In this document: in pieces, positions 48,501 to 60,694 of the stretch
How the letters are laid out: each line of letters opens with the position of its first letter
Numbering within the stretch: position 1 is the stretch's first letter
NCBI GenBank assembly: GCA_028551475.1
Contig: CM052361.1
Coordinates: forward strand, 19,223,274 to 19,287,273
Direction: 5' to 3'
Origin: Casuarina equisetifolia
Lineage: Eukaryota > Streptophyta > Magnoliopsida > Fagales > Casuarinaceae
Length of the DNA: 64,000 nucleotides
Made by a program: the position numbers and the translations under genes
The notes under the pieces: generated by a model
What the model saw: only the letters and a program-made list of their open reading frames with translations
Told to the model about the DNA's origin: nothing
Database searches by the model: none

Positions 48501-49500
48501 GGAGAGGAATCTTGTAAATTCTTTCTTTAGGCCTTGGTAAAATTAAGCAAAAGCGCTGAAGTTCCTTAAATTCTTAATCTCATTGCCACATCTCTTAAGT
48601 TCCCATGTAATTAAATTATTTCGACAATGTTGTAGGACAACGGAGTACCTTCGGCCACGAAGTTCCTTTTGTTGTGTTTTTAATATTGCTATTATTTACG
48701 GGCTTGGCAAATTCGTTCAATTCAAAATAGTTTTTGAAGGACCGCTTAAAAAGCAAAGACAAGCCATCAACTCTACCATTTAGGACCCTACGCCTTGGGT
48801 TCTTTGGCCTGGCTATGGTCGGCATGGGGGACCTTAGTTTGATTGAAATGTTCAGTTTTGGCGCAGGACAAGAACAGTTGAAAAGCCACCAACATTGATG
48901 TTGGTCTCATTAAATATAATTTTAAGGTCCCGTCTACTTTGGCTCGACGTTGGATGTCAGTACTAATGTCGATTCCTACCCAACCAATTTCAATCTTTTC
49001 TTCAAGGCTTAGCTTCCAGTTCTCTCTCTTTTTCCCTGCTTATGATGTTCTTTAAATTGTCAGGCTTTTCGTTTATAGGCTGGTCGCGGAGTATAAAAAT
49101 CGCGGTTTTGGGTCTCTTTCTTGATGCTTGGTACTGTTAATCAGATCACCTAAACTGTCTACAAATATATGCTTCCCTATGCTTCAGTCGAGTGTGGTTT
49201 TGGTCAACATCGTTGGTCTTTTAATAATACAACGGGTGTTCCTGTTTAGACCCGCGAGCCATGTTTATTTGATCAAGAAAACCTAACCAAGCTGAGTTGA
49301 GTTAAAGATGGGGAAAAAGATTACCAGGGTCAGATGTGGCTGCTCTGATTTCAGAGCTGTCCTAATGGCAAATTAAAACAGTTTCCTGTCCTCGTGCATG
49401 AAAAAGTAGCGATATTTTTATCTACAGCGGTATAATGTCGAAGCGCAACTTCAACTGGCAATAAATTCTGTTTCCAAATTAATAATTATTTTGTTGATTC

Positions 49501-49529
49501 AAGATTCGTTCGTGTTCCAAAGAGAGGGA

Positions 49530-49574
<45 letters not shown>

Positions 49575-50442
49575 TGTGTGAGTATCTATGCGTGTTTTAG
49601 TGAGACCCATTTCTTGAGATCCGAAAGAAAAACGGTGGACAGGAGCGAAGCGTTTGGTTTGGAGCGGAGGAAATAGAAGATAAAAAGCCTTCGGACTGAT
49701 TAAAAGCGCCTGTGTCTCTGTCCCACACTCTCTCTCTGTGCGTGAGCCAACTCTCCGAGTCAAATTCTGCAGATTTTGAGTGAGAAAGAAACAGAAAGGA
49801 AAAAAAGAAAAGCTGACTCCAACTTTGCAGAATTTGACGTTGTACGTTCCAGGAGTAATTGGTGTGACAGTGGGAATTTGGCTGGACTTGTTCTCCTCTC
49901 CTAGCTTTTCATTTCATTCGAACCTGTTGTAGAAACTGCTTCATCTTGAGGAGCTTAGAAAGAGGTCATCGGCCGGTTGTCTCACCTGAAAAGATGTCAG
50001 GCATCAAGGCGAAATGTTTCCAACTCGATCTGTAAAAGCTGGAAAGCTTTTCCGCTTTTGGGTAGAAGCCTTGGTCTGAAGAAAATTTCTTTCCTTTTGT
50101 GTTGGTGACGGTAAAAGGTCTCTGGGCGCTTATCCTTGGTGTTTGTGCTTCCCTTTTCACCCAACGAACCTTAGGTAAGGCCACTTTAATTTCTGGCCCT
50201 CTGTATGTGAATTTATTGAAGTAGTTCACTTTATTCACTCATTATGCATGTCTAACCATTTTCTGGTCTTTTTTCGGAAGCTCGCAGCATTTACTGAGAG
50301 ATACTGAGGCTGCTCCAAGCGGTATGATGTAGAACAGGTCTTTACTGCTTCGGAGTATAAAAAGTACTATTACGATAGATAGTATTTGGGAAAGCACTGT
50401 TTGATAGCTGAGTTTTGTCGCTCGAGATTCCGTGTCTGAGCA
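49501..50442 (+). promoter_or_regulatory. ARF promoter-proximal region and 5' leader
   Basis: Contains a (GA)n run of about 50 bp at 49520-49569 and more GA/CT-rich sequence up to 49800, as in many ARF leaders. TGTCTC auxin-response cores occur at 49713-49718 and 49978-49983. Two very short upstream ORFs occur near the start codon: ATG at 50244 (three codons, then TAA) and ATG at 50324 (two codons, then TAG). The transcription start is unknown, so which of these are transcribed is inference. Confidence 0.5.
49520..49569. repeat. (GA)n microsatellite, ARF leader/promoter
   Basis: AG dinucleotide run of about 50 bp, interrupted by GGG twice at its start, 0.87 kb before the ARF start codon. Confidence 0.95.
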
Positions 50443-53400
50443 ATGAAGGAGGCAGAGAAGAGCTTGGATCCTCAGCTATGGCACGCCTGCGCCGGAGGCA
50501 TGGTTCAGATGCCTCCGGTTAACTCCAAGGTCTTCTATTTTCCTCAGGGACACGCGGAGCACGCCCAGGCCCGCGTCGATTTCTCGGGCTTACCCAGAAT
50601 CCCTGCTCTCGTTCCTTGCCGTGTTGCGTCCGTCAAGTTCTTGGCTGACCCCGAAACCGATGAAGTTTTCGCAAAGATCAGATTGGTTCCAATAGGAAAC
50701 AGTGAGCTCGGTTTTGATGATGATGGAGTTGTCGGGGCTAATGGGTCTGAGCATCCCGAGAAACCCGCTTCGTTCGCCAAGACATTGACGCAATCCGACG
50801 CCAACAACGGTGGGGGTTTCTCGGTTCCGAGGTACTGCGCCGAGACGATCTTTCCGCGGTTGGATTACACGGCGGATCCGCCGGTTCAGACTGTCATTGC
50901 TAAGGATGTTCACGGCGAGGTTTGGAAATTCAGGCATATATATAGAGGGACGCCGCGCCGGCATTTGTTGACGACTGGGTGGAGTACGTTCGTGAACCAG
51001 AAGAAGCTGGTTGCAGGGGATTCCATTGTGTTCATGAGAGCCGAAAACGGTGATCTTTGTGTCGGCATCCGCCGAGCCAAGCGGGAAATTGGTGGTGGGC
51101 CAGAGTCCCCATCTGGGTGGAACCCCGGTCCCTGCCACTTTGGTTCGCCGTACGGTGGATATTCGATGCTCTTGAGGGAGGAGGAGAACAAATTAATGCG
51201 AAATGGTTGTGGAAATTCAAGCCCTGCTGGCAATCTGAGAGGAAAGGGAAGGTTGAACCCTGAAGCGGTGATTGAAGCCGCGGCTCTAGCCGCTAGGGGG
51301 CAGCCATTTGAGATTTTTTACTATCCAAGGGCGAGCACGCCGGAGTTTTGCGTCAAGGCCTCGGCTGTGAATGCTGCAATGAGGATTCACTGGTGCTCTG
51401 GATTGAGGTTCAAGATGCCTTTTGAAACAGAGGATTCAGCCCGTATAAGCTGGTTCATGGGAACCATAGCTTCTGTTCAAGTCGCTGATCCCCTCCGCTG
51501 GCCGAATTCGCCGTGGCGACGTCTTCAGGTGTTGTAATCCTCTTCTATTCTTACACCGCTGGGCAGTAATTTGGAATGCTTTGGCTGATGAATATGCTTT
51601 TTCTTCGAAATATTCAGTTAATTTTTCTCTGCAAAGGTGTATTTTTTAGCAACCCAGCTAAAGATAATGGCTTTTTGGCCGGGGTAAATGGCACTTAACT
51701 GCTTGGATTTTCTCTGATCGTGTTTTATGCATACGCTTTGTACTACTTAGTGTTACTCTAGAATCTCTTTTCCTATGGACTGATTACTTTCAGGACCATG
51801 TTTTATCAGAAATGTTTTAGGCCACCTCCGTGCAGGGCAGTAGTAGCTTACTATTTTCGGAGGTTTTGTTTTTGCCTAAAAGATATATCTCGTCGTCTCT
51901 TGGTTCAACGTAGTTGTTGCGGGACGAGACGTTGTTACCCACCATATATAAGCTGATTGTGTATCACGGCTTTCAGAATTATTCATGAACTTTTGTACAA
52001 GTACTCAACCCTGCACCTTTTTCTTGAGCTTTGATATTGGAGCAAACTTTTTATGCCTAACTTTGAAGTTTTTCCCTGGAGGGATTCAAATAATATGTCC
52101 CATTCATGCCACTCATTCAATTTTTTACACAAATAAGTGGTCTTATTGTGATGAATTTGTTTCCAAAATCCGATGCTGAAAATAGAAATTCCTTTTTTTT
52201 TTCTTGGGGCAAGTGGAAAATATGACGGATTTTTAGCAAATATATGACTAATTTTTACGCATCATTCCATTGAATTTTAAGGTAAATAATAAATATAGAC
52301 CCTTGACCTCATTTTATCCGGCTATTACTCTCTATTTAAATCTATTTGTAACATTTCAGGTGACATGGGATGAGCCGGATTTGCTACAAAATGTGAAGCG
52401 TGTCAGTCCATGGTTGGTTGAATTGGTGTCAAACACGCCTGTCATCAATCTCTCACCCTTCTCACTGGCAAGGAAGAAGTTACGCCTCCTTCAACCGACA
52501 GATCTTACCGTTGATGGCCAATTTCCAATACCATCAGTTTCCGGTGGTCACCTTGGGCCGAACAGCCCCTTGTGTTGTCTATCTGATGACACTCCTGCAG
52601 GCATACAGGGAGCCAGGCATGCTCGATTTGGAACATCTTTATCAGATCTCCACTTCAACACTAAACTGCAGTCAGGGCTGTTTCCGTCCAACTTCTCAAG
52701 GTTCAATATAAATTCAAGAGCCTGCAATGAAATTATAACTGGCAATGACAGCAACAATGAAAATTTATCTTGCTTGCTGACGATAGGAAATTCCAGTAAT
52801 AATTTGGAGAAGTCTGATAATGTGAGGAGACCCCAGTTTTTGCTCTTTGGTCAGCCAATACTCACTGAGCAGCAGATCTCTCCGGGTTTTTCTGGTGACA
52901 CAATCTCACAAGTTCCAAGCAGGAAAAGCTGCTCAGAAAGGAACCAAGATGGAGTAAAGTTTCTTGCTGATGTTGCAGTATCCAAGCTTGAGGAGAAGGT
53001 TCCACCTGAAAAGTCATCAAGCACTGGATTTTCGTGGCACCAGGGTCTCCAAGCCACAGAACTTGGTCTGGACACTGGTCACTGCAAGGTTTTCATGGAA
53101 TCGGAGGATGTGGGACGCACACTTGATCTCTCGGTTCTTGGTTCATATGAAGAACTATACAGGAGGCTCGCCAACATGTTTGGTATAGAGAGACCAGAGA
53201 TGCGAAGCCATGTGCTGTACCGAGATGCAACAGGTGCTGTCAAGCAAACAGGAGATGAACCATTTAGGTAACGTTTTTCCCTTAATTTTCTTCTGTTTAT
53301 CGTTTACTGCCTTGCAGATGTATTACTTTTGCCTCATGGATAACGAAGTTTGGATCTTCTCTTCTTCCCTCGGTTTTAATTGCAGTGACTTTGTGAGAAC

Positions 53401-53717
53401 AGCAAAAAGGCTCACGATTCTAACAGATCCAGGAAGCAACAACATTGGAAGGTGAGACATAACAATGATAATGCAGTTGCGAATGTCTAGATCCTAATTT
53501 CTAATCTGCCCCTCCTCATTTAGGAGGAGTCTTTTTGGAAATTCAAGATTTAACATACTACCTTAGTATATGTAACTTGGTACCGCAGGTTCATAATCAT
53601 TCTTCAGAAAGTGATGTTTTAATGTTGTTTTTCAGGACATGGCTTACAGGGATGATGAAAGCTGAAAGTGGACTAGATGCACCAAACAAGACAGGCCCCT
53701 TGAGCATATTTGCCTAA
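50443..53717 (+). CDS. Auxin response factor, class C (ARF10/ARF16-like)
   Basis: Four exons, 50443-51528, 52360-53267, 53386-53451 and 53636-53717, give 713 residues ending in TAA. The B3 DNA-binding domain is at about 111-213 (FAKTLTQSDANNGGGFSVPR, GTPRRHLLTTGWSTFVNQKK, then KLVAGDSIVF). The ARF domain is at about 275-370 (PFEIFYYPRASTPEFCVKAS). The middle region is Ser/Asn-rich rather than Gln-rich, as in repressor ARFs. The C-terminal PB1 (Aux/IAA-type) domain is intact (CKVFMESEDVGRTLDLSVLG, with the lysine face, and GDEPFSDF, an acidic face). The C terminus GPLSIFA is typical of ARF10/16. Family knowledge: these bind auxin-response elements in the nucleus, repress transcription, and act in root cap, seed and leaf development under miR160 control. 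The miR160 site is in exon 2. The start ATG opens the family N terminus MKEAEKSLDPQLWHACAGGM. Confidence 0.95.
52599..52619 (+). promoter_or_regulatory. miR160 target site in ARF mRNA
   Basis: The 21 bases, opening AGGCATACAGGG and closing AGCCAGGCA, are complementary to the conserved plant miR160, except for the base opposite the miRNA's last position (A where T would pair). The frame reads GIQGARHA, as in ARF10/16/17 of other plants. It lies in exon 2 between the ARF domain and the PB1 domain. Cleavage would be expected opposite miRNA bases 10-11, near 52609/52610. Confidence 0.93.
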
Positions 53718-56700
53718 CCGTTCAGAATATGAGACTTGATGTCGGAAAAACTGAATGAATCCTGAAGGCTATTTATTTGTCCATTAAATGTATTTGGGAG
53801 AAACTGGGTTGAAACTCCTGTCTTCTGTTTATTGTGAAGTTTTGGTGTGCTTGTGGGTGTAAACGACAAATACGTTTACTTAAAATGTGATGCTCAGCCT
53901 TGTTTACTTAGCTTTGCTGGAATGCATATTTTAGCGTGGTTCTCTTATTTTCGAAGACACTATTATGCGTCTCCAAACTAAAATGCTTCTGGGTTGAGGA
54001 ACATGAAAGTTTTTCTGAAGAACATCTCAGCATCCTTACTGCTGCTGAAGATGAGTTGATTAAAATGCGAGAAAACATACAGTTCACGGCTTTCACTTTG
54101 TTTGGTAAATATGCATGCATGCATTGTGATCTTTTTCATGAAACTGGGTAATACAGGGGACCTAAATTTTGACAAAATTAGATTAGATTTCAATAATCCA
54201 ACCTGCCAACTTTGAAAATGCTCTCAAAATAAGCAACTTTTTGATATATGGCTTTCGTCTTATGCACCGAGTTATAATTCGGCTGAAGACTACGAAAGAT
54301 CTTCTTAAAGTGCGGTCACCACTACACGGGAAAGCACAGAGACATAATAACTTCGAAGAATTTGCGTATGCTTTTTTGACTTCAGAAGAGAGCAGTTAAG
54401 AGCCTCCACAACACTGAAATTCTTATTCAAAAGAAGACTAGGCTTTCTGAATCGTTTCGTCGTCTTAGACCCGCTTAAGTTGGCCTTTGCTGTTGTTTGA
54501 TATCAATCAGCCACCTAATTCTCACATGTTCCATTCCTGGGGGATCTCATCGTTTGCCTCCTAACCTAATCCCCTGGTGTTTTTAACACAAACGCAAAGA
54601 CTTGTGGCCGCTTGTCATTTAACGAGGTAGAATTTAATGAAAGCGAGGTGAAAAGTCGTGCTCAACCGTGTGTTTGGAACGACTTTTTAAAGGTCTATAA
54701 TTCTAAGCAAATCTAAACCTCGTCAAATCATATCTATTGAGAAGCTAGTATCACCGAACCTTGGACATTGACTCCTGCTTCCACAGTTCTGAAGAAAAAT
54801 CCAACAGAGGAAACAGGGAGGTTGAGTCCCGTCCAACAGTCGGTGAAATCAAAATCTGTTCTTTTATATCCATCGACTGTCTCATTTTAGCTGATACTTG
54901 GCTTAAGAAAGTAAGCAATTCAAAGATTGCTGTGAACTCTCAACCAAAGCACCAGATTATTAGAAGAAGATGCTCCAGCCAAAGAATTCCTCTGTTTAGG
55001 AGTGACGGAGACCTTGGAATATGTTAGTGCCAGCTTATGAAAATCAATAACACCCTTCTTGCCAAACAGAACAGAAATATAAACATGTCTTAATCTGTAT
55101 TTATTATGACACTAGGGTTTTCGTGTAGTTGTTGCCAATCATCATGATTAGTTAGCTATACCTAATCACTTGTCCTATCCATTTCAAGATGTTGAGGACC
55201 CTAACGCGGTTTTGCTGAACAAGTAAACGATTTTGAACCATATATGAGCATCAGTTCATGATCCATGGGAAAGCGTCAAGTATTGGTTCTAATAGAATGA
55301 ATGTCAAAATATTTTATCAGACTTCTTCCTATTAATCGATTAATTGAGTTTTGTAAATCTCAATTATTTTTTTTTTATTTTAAGATTCATTAAGCCTTGG
55401 TAGAATTGACCCTTCCTTAATTATAGGTACATCCCATTTGAAAATTTTGAAGTCCTTTTCTTTGATGCCGTCCAAGAGAACTTCCACTCAAAACCCACCA
55501 ACTTCTTCATACAATTTACATCAATAAGGTCTCATGTTGTACTATGTGTTACGGTAAAAGGAAGTTCTTAATAGAGGCAACAATTTTAAGACTACCATGT
55601 GAAAAATCATCGTAAAACTATGTGTCGTTGGAACACTTAATTTAACCAAAACGTTGGTGCTTGGAACCTCGAAAACGGTGATGCTGTACCAATCCGACCA
55701 TTTACCTTTTGCTGGCTAAATGTCATCCAAGTCACGGTAACTTTGTAACCCCCATTTTCTCGATATCGAAGAATCTCTTAGACGCATAACACACGAAAAG
55801 GCCGTCCGCTCAAGACGACAAGCCAAGACGTCCACGCTATAGCCTACTCTAAAAGGCAGATATTCAAACCAAACCACGTCGTGTTGCACAAATTTTATAC
55901 AATGTCTTCTTCTTCGACAGTTTATGGACCCCCAGAGCCTCTTCAGGGCCTTGGGATCTGAAATTCCAGAGAACATGACCTTGGTTCCTGGCTGACTGTT
56001 CGGGCACTTTGACGGGCAACCTGGGTCCGATCCCTGCTCCGTTTGAATTTTGTAAGCACGAGACAGATCTCTCCGATCCAATGAAACCACATTGGAAGCT
56101 GTTCGGTCCAAACCAACACGCACGTGGGGTGGGACCCGTGCCAAGGACAAGAGGGTTGAAGCTGGCACGTAGTCAAATCGACGTTCACGTGTGGTCGCCC
56201 AGTTGAACCGCCGTTTCGATGGCCGGGCTTTTCGTCGTTTGATGGTTTGGCTTTGACTGCAATCCTCGTCTTGCTTATTGCTTTGGACATTTTTATCTTT
56301 TTCTGCGTAAACTTATAATGAAAGCTTATCAATCCCCGGTTTACTCAATAGTAGTGAATATTTATGAAAGATATGAAGAAAAAAATCTTAAGGCAGAGAA
56401 AGCAAGATCTGAAAGAGTCAAATGGTCGAGCTCGATAAACTCAAAGGAGTGATTAAAATCGACAATTAATAGACAAAAACATCATTTTCGAAGCATTTAT
56501 TTCTCCAACTTTTCTCTTTTTCAGCCCCAACCCGTTTGCCATGGGATCTGGTTTCACTGCTTTGGCACAGGTATCTTTTCCTTGTCACGCGCTTAATCTT
56601 GCAAAACCAACCAAAGATGCCGACAAACGAGACATGTATTTTGTTGAAGTCATCACTCACCATAATTGTGAAGCAATTAATTTAACACATTGGAAGCATT

Positions 56701-57019
56701 GATGACCCCGGTTGGTGTGGAGGTGTTCCAGCTGTTATGCATGATGCATGTTTGATGGTTCACCCCGTTTCTTTTTCACTTTACAAATTATAAGAAATAA
56801 TATATATTTTCTCCTAATAATTGGACCTAATTTCGAGTTCCCTGCCTGGCCCACTAATTCAACTAAGGAAAATATTAAAGAAGAAAAAAAATACCATACT
56901 TGGTTGTTAAAGCTGCACAAAGAGGGGATATCGACGCTGTCCATTACCCTATATGACCGTTCGTGGCCATGAAGGGAACTCCCTAGCCCTCCAATGAGGC
57001 ACAATATGGAAGTCAACCT

Positions 57020-57439
57020 TTATATGTACATTTTTTTTTCATTTTTTTTGGTGATTATAAGGTGAACATATTCTTCACCCAACTTAAAAAGAGTCACGTC
57101 GCTGCTTGGGGTGGATGGTCTACTTGTGTCGCTTCCTGATTGAAACTCGTCATCTTGCGGCGAAGGAGGCTTTGAGTATAAGCGACCCGGATTTGGAAGG
57201 CGTGGACCCGAAATCCTCAGCCCGTGAAGGTGGTTCCACGCGGTTCTCCTGTCTCTCAATCCAACTCCACTAACATTTACAATCACGACATTTCGTGGAC
57301 GGTACGGCGAAGAGTTGTCTGGTACATAGCTACTATGATAGCTGGGAAAATGAAATCTTGACGCTTTATGTTTAATCATTTTGCCTTTTAACTTATATCC
57401 ATTATCCTGAATTATCATCCAAATTCCAATATTTATCAC
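57020..57439 (-). CDS. Unrecognised open frame, hypothetical
   Basis: 139 codons on the minus strand with a Pro/Ser/Asp-rich part (SKPPSPQDDEFQSGSDTSRP, then STPSSDVTLFKLGEEY) that looks more protein-like than chance. The N-terminal part is basic and Tyr/Ser-rich. I recognise no domain, splice partner or homologue. It may be an exon of a lineage-specific gene or noise. Confidence 0.22.
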   Translation of the reverse strand: MINIGIWMIIQDNGYKLKGKMIKHKASRFHFPSYHSSYVPDNSSPYRPRNVVIVNVSGVGLRDRRTAWNHLHGLRISGPRLPNPGRLYSKPPSPQDDEFQSGSDTSRPSTPSSDVTLFKLGEEYVHLIITKKNEKKMYI

Positions 57440-58837
57440 TTTCGAAATGGATTTTAAAATGAAAAAATCATGATCAAGTATGCCCTAGGGCTGTATTTCA
57501 AATTGTTTAATGAGCATTTTGAAAATTGTATTAGGCTTAAAATGCTACATGACCGTTTTATGAATCCAAAAATCTTACGTACATTATGTGTGAAGTCAAA
57601 TTGTTTAATGTCTCATTGGGTTGTCGTCTCAATTGAAAATTTGTTGAAACCACGACAGTTTGTCCTTAAAGAGTCTAGAGTTCGTCAAGTTGTCTAGTTT
57701 TCTTTGGAATGTAGGCCTTTTTAAGTGATGATGCCAAATGGAAGCAAAGGATATTTTGCTTTGCTTGGAGAGTGATTTAGATATTTCAAATTAAAAAATG
57801 TCACGGCGACACTTCCTTATACATGTGAATGTCGAACTTTAACAAAAGATACCCATTAAAGGGAGTGAATAATTTGATGAAATAACTGACCCATAATTTG
57901 AAGAGGCTATCTTATGATGGGAATGAACGAAGGTACTCTGAATAAGCATAATGAAGAGGATTTCTATTCCATAGATGAGCTTAGCAAAATGTTGTCCCAT
58001 ATGCAGTGACCAAATGTCGTAGGCATCGCATAGAAACATGACACGAGCCCTTTTCACTTGGATGCAATTTTCGACATCAAGTGTTCAAACTGTCGAATAT
58101 TAGTTTGATGCCTAACTCCGATGAGGTGTTGTTAGGAATGAATGACGGCGAGAGCAAACCTCCAAAGTTCAAGCTGCATGAAATAGCTTCGCGCGTGCAA
58201 GACAAGTGGCATACAAACACGAATCCGGTAATTACACTGCTGGAAAATTGGCCTTACAAGGACAACGACATAATTAATATTCACGAGACTATGTCGTATA
58301 TCTATAAGATGCCGATGGGACAATGACGAAAAATAGCGAAAGCTTTCCGTATTCTGTCTTTTCGCACCCTTATTTGCCGGCTGTGTGCGTAGTTACCATT
58401 CCCTATCGCGCACTTGGCAACATTGGCACGCAGAAAGATGAATAGACAAGGCTTAAATCAGGGGTCTGAAATTTTGGGACTTGTTGTGGAGTCCTCTTTG
58501 TTATGTGCCATCCCTTCACATCATTGCCAATTTCACTTGAGACCCTGGCTTCTTTTGTCAAGAGATTGATTAATAGGGCCTGTTTGGTTAATCGTCTCCA
58601 GAGGAGAGAAAAAAGTCATGTTTTCTATGCAGGGTGATTAATAGAAATCCTCGGAAAGAAACACCAGAAACTTACCTTTTACAAGAATCAGTGAGAAACC
58701 AAAAGTAATGCATTAGAAATCAACATTTCAAATTCTTATATGGGAGATCGTTTACAATGTTTCGGATAAGCGAAGCTTCATGCTGGCCACAACTGCAAGT
58801 GGAAAATGCTTACGCGAGACTCCCATTAAAATGGTGC

Positions 58838-58959
58838 AAAAGGAAAGCAAGCACCAATGTTCAACTGGACATTAGTTGCAGGTCTAATCAACTCCTGGAA
58901 AAGGAAAGCAAGCACCAATGTTCAACTGGACACTAGTTGCAGCTCTAATCAACTCCTGG
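58838..58959. repeat. 61-bp tandem duplication, two near-identical copies
   Basis: Unit starts AAAAGGAAAGCAAGC at 58838 and again at 58899. The next AAAAG at 58960 marks the end of copy 2. Only two substitutions separate the copies by eye (ATT/ACT and GGT/GCT), so the duplication is young. Confidence 0.93.
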
Positions 58960-59648
58960 AAAAGAAAACTCGGTGGTTGGAAAAGCAGTTCTCATTCTCG
59001 ATGACGATGAGTTGCATGAAGAAAACATACAGGTATACAAGCAATTAGCAGAGACACATGTCAAACATCATTAAGATATTTCAAAATGGGATAAAACCTG
59101 CAATCATCACAACGAGAAGATTCCCTTGCCTAAATGAAGTAGTGCACTAGTCGCAAACACCATCATTTACAAGAGACTTGAAATGATGATGGCTCCATAA
59201 GAATGTGGACGTGGCTGAGACCTCCTTAGAGTGAGTGATGGATTTCCACCAATAAGTGGACAATAATATGGTCAGAATCTTGGCCGATACGGGGAAAGTG
59301 GTAACAAATGGAGGCGAAAGGGGCCAAAAATGATCCGACAGATATGAGATTGAGGAAATCAGACAGGCAACTAAATATTAACTTAACCCCTCCATAGTAA
59401 CGCTCTTGCTCCATTGTTGTGACAGGTAACCGCACATAGAGGGCATTGGTTTTTATCTTCGAAGGTCACACATAATGACAGGTCCATTCTAAATATCTTA
59501 CGTATTTGTTGATCTCGGGCGACCATGGGCCTTGACGAAAACAATAGGAGCAAGACATCGCGCTCAGCAAATCCAAATCATACTAAGATGCTTTGCTTTC
59601 GACAGTCATATACGATGTAGTTTTTTCTGGAGTGAATGTTCTGCGGTG

Positions 59649-59690
59649 GAAAATAGAAAGGAAAAGAAAGAAAATAGAAAGGAAAAGAAC
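59649..59690. repeat. 21-bp tandem repeat, two copies
   Basis: Purine-rich unit GAAAATAGAAAGGAAAAGAA plus one base, starting at 59649 and 59670. Confidence 0.9.
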
Positions 59691-60133
59691 AGAAGAATGC
59701 ATCTGTTGTGCTGAATCGACTGGAGCTTAAAGACAATTCAAAATTTTCATTGTCCAAACATATTACAACCCGGCCCTTTGGATATTGGATTAGGATTCTT
59801 CTCAGAACTGGTCAGGCTTCACCCTTTCCAGCCATTCCCACTCCAAAACCTTCCCCCTCACCTTATTGCCTTCAACTCCCTTCTACCTCCACAAACACAC
59901 AAGTTTAAATCACTAACGTCATTGAAGAAAGATTAAGACAGCAACAGTGATTGCCTGTGGCAAAGGGACAACCCATGACGCAAGCTAGAAATCCCATTCA
60001 GTAATGCAGTGTCGCATTAGACAGCTATAAGCTCGGCCAACTGATTTTCTAATCAATAAAGAGATTTTTCATCCACGAACCGATTCTACATTGTCGGATT
60101 TACAATCCGTGTCCTCCATCATCGGTTTCTTCA

Positions 60134-60146
60134 TGGTATCGGAGCC
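60134..60146 (+). other. Primer-binding-site-like sequence, LTR remnant to its left
   Basis: TGGTATCGGAGCC follows a CA dinucleotide at once, as at a Copia LTR/PBS border on the plus strand. The LTR would lie to the left, but its start and partner were not found. The minus-strand Copia element begins 130 bases to the right and may have cut into it. Confidence 0.4.
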
Positions 60147-60277
60147 CAACAAACCTAGTGGGCTCATGAAAACTGAACACAGCAGTTTTCTCTCGTTTTG
60201 TAACCAGTGACTCATAAACTAGACTCATTGCCGACTTTGCAACGAACTGGTCGGGTGTTTCTGCACCTACACACTTT

Positions 60278-60694
60278 TGATAAACTTTAGAATGAGAAAG
60301 TGTTTGTTTTGGCTGTCGGCAAAGATCAACAAGCCTCGAACGGATTGAACCAAGAATGGTTCCAGGATTTTTATAAAAGCACACAGAGAAAGGCTTACAA
60401 CGAAAAAAATCCTACAGAACTTCAAATAATGTTCAAAACATTATAAAAGATGACTACAAGCAACCTATTTAGACAAACGACAGTCTCGGATTCTGAAATG
60501 CAAAAGATACTTTTTTAGATTCATCAAGAGGGAAGATCTTCATCTGCTTCTCCACTTTGCACAATCTCTTATAGCCTGCTTTGTCTTCCTTTTTCCTTTT
60601 TCTTTTTTCTTTTTTCTTCATAAGCAACATGCTAGCTTCAGGCTATATTTCTGCACATCTTGATGAGCCAGCACCCTTTGTCTTGTTCTACACA
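60278..60694 (-). repeat. 3' LTR of the minus-strand Copia element
   Basis: About 417 bp, with a (TTTTTC)n-like pyrimidine tract at about 60588-60620. The matching copy at 61952-62371 has the same landmarks (ATAAAAGCACACA, CAAGCAACCTATTTA, GGAAGATCTTCAT and CCAGCACCC). Confidence 0.88.

Larger units (their letters stand above)
43006..49500. other. Long spacer upstream of the ARF gene
   Basis: About 6.5 kb without a recognisable gene. It holds a 128-bp tandem duplication (43285-43525), a (GCCCC)n tract (45239-45270), a (CT)n run (45551-45576) and AT-rich stretches. Two GC-richer islands (46290-46640 and 47200-47870) have open frames that look like chance. Confidence 0.55.
53718..60133. other. 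Spacer downstream of ARF
   Basis: About 6.4 kb. It includes the ARF 3' UTR at the left edge. Open frames at 55716-56332 (-), 57020-57439 (-) and 58081-58326 (+) match nothing I know. Small tandem duplications lie at 58838-58959 and 59649-59690. Sequence just before 60134 is probably the end of a retroelement LTR. Confidence 0.5.

Noticed and set aside
49479-49763. Ser/Leu-rich 94-codon minus-strand frame
   Set aside because: It simply translates the (GA)n microsatellite in the ARF leader.
50590-51233. Long minus-strand open frames opposite ARF exon 1
   Set aside because: Shadow frames of a GC-rich conserved exon; the plus strand encodes the B3 and ARF domains.
55716-56332. Two overlapping minus-strand frames of 129 and 150 codons
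   Set aside because: Low-quality composition, different frames over the same bases, no recognised motif.
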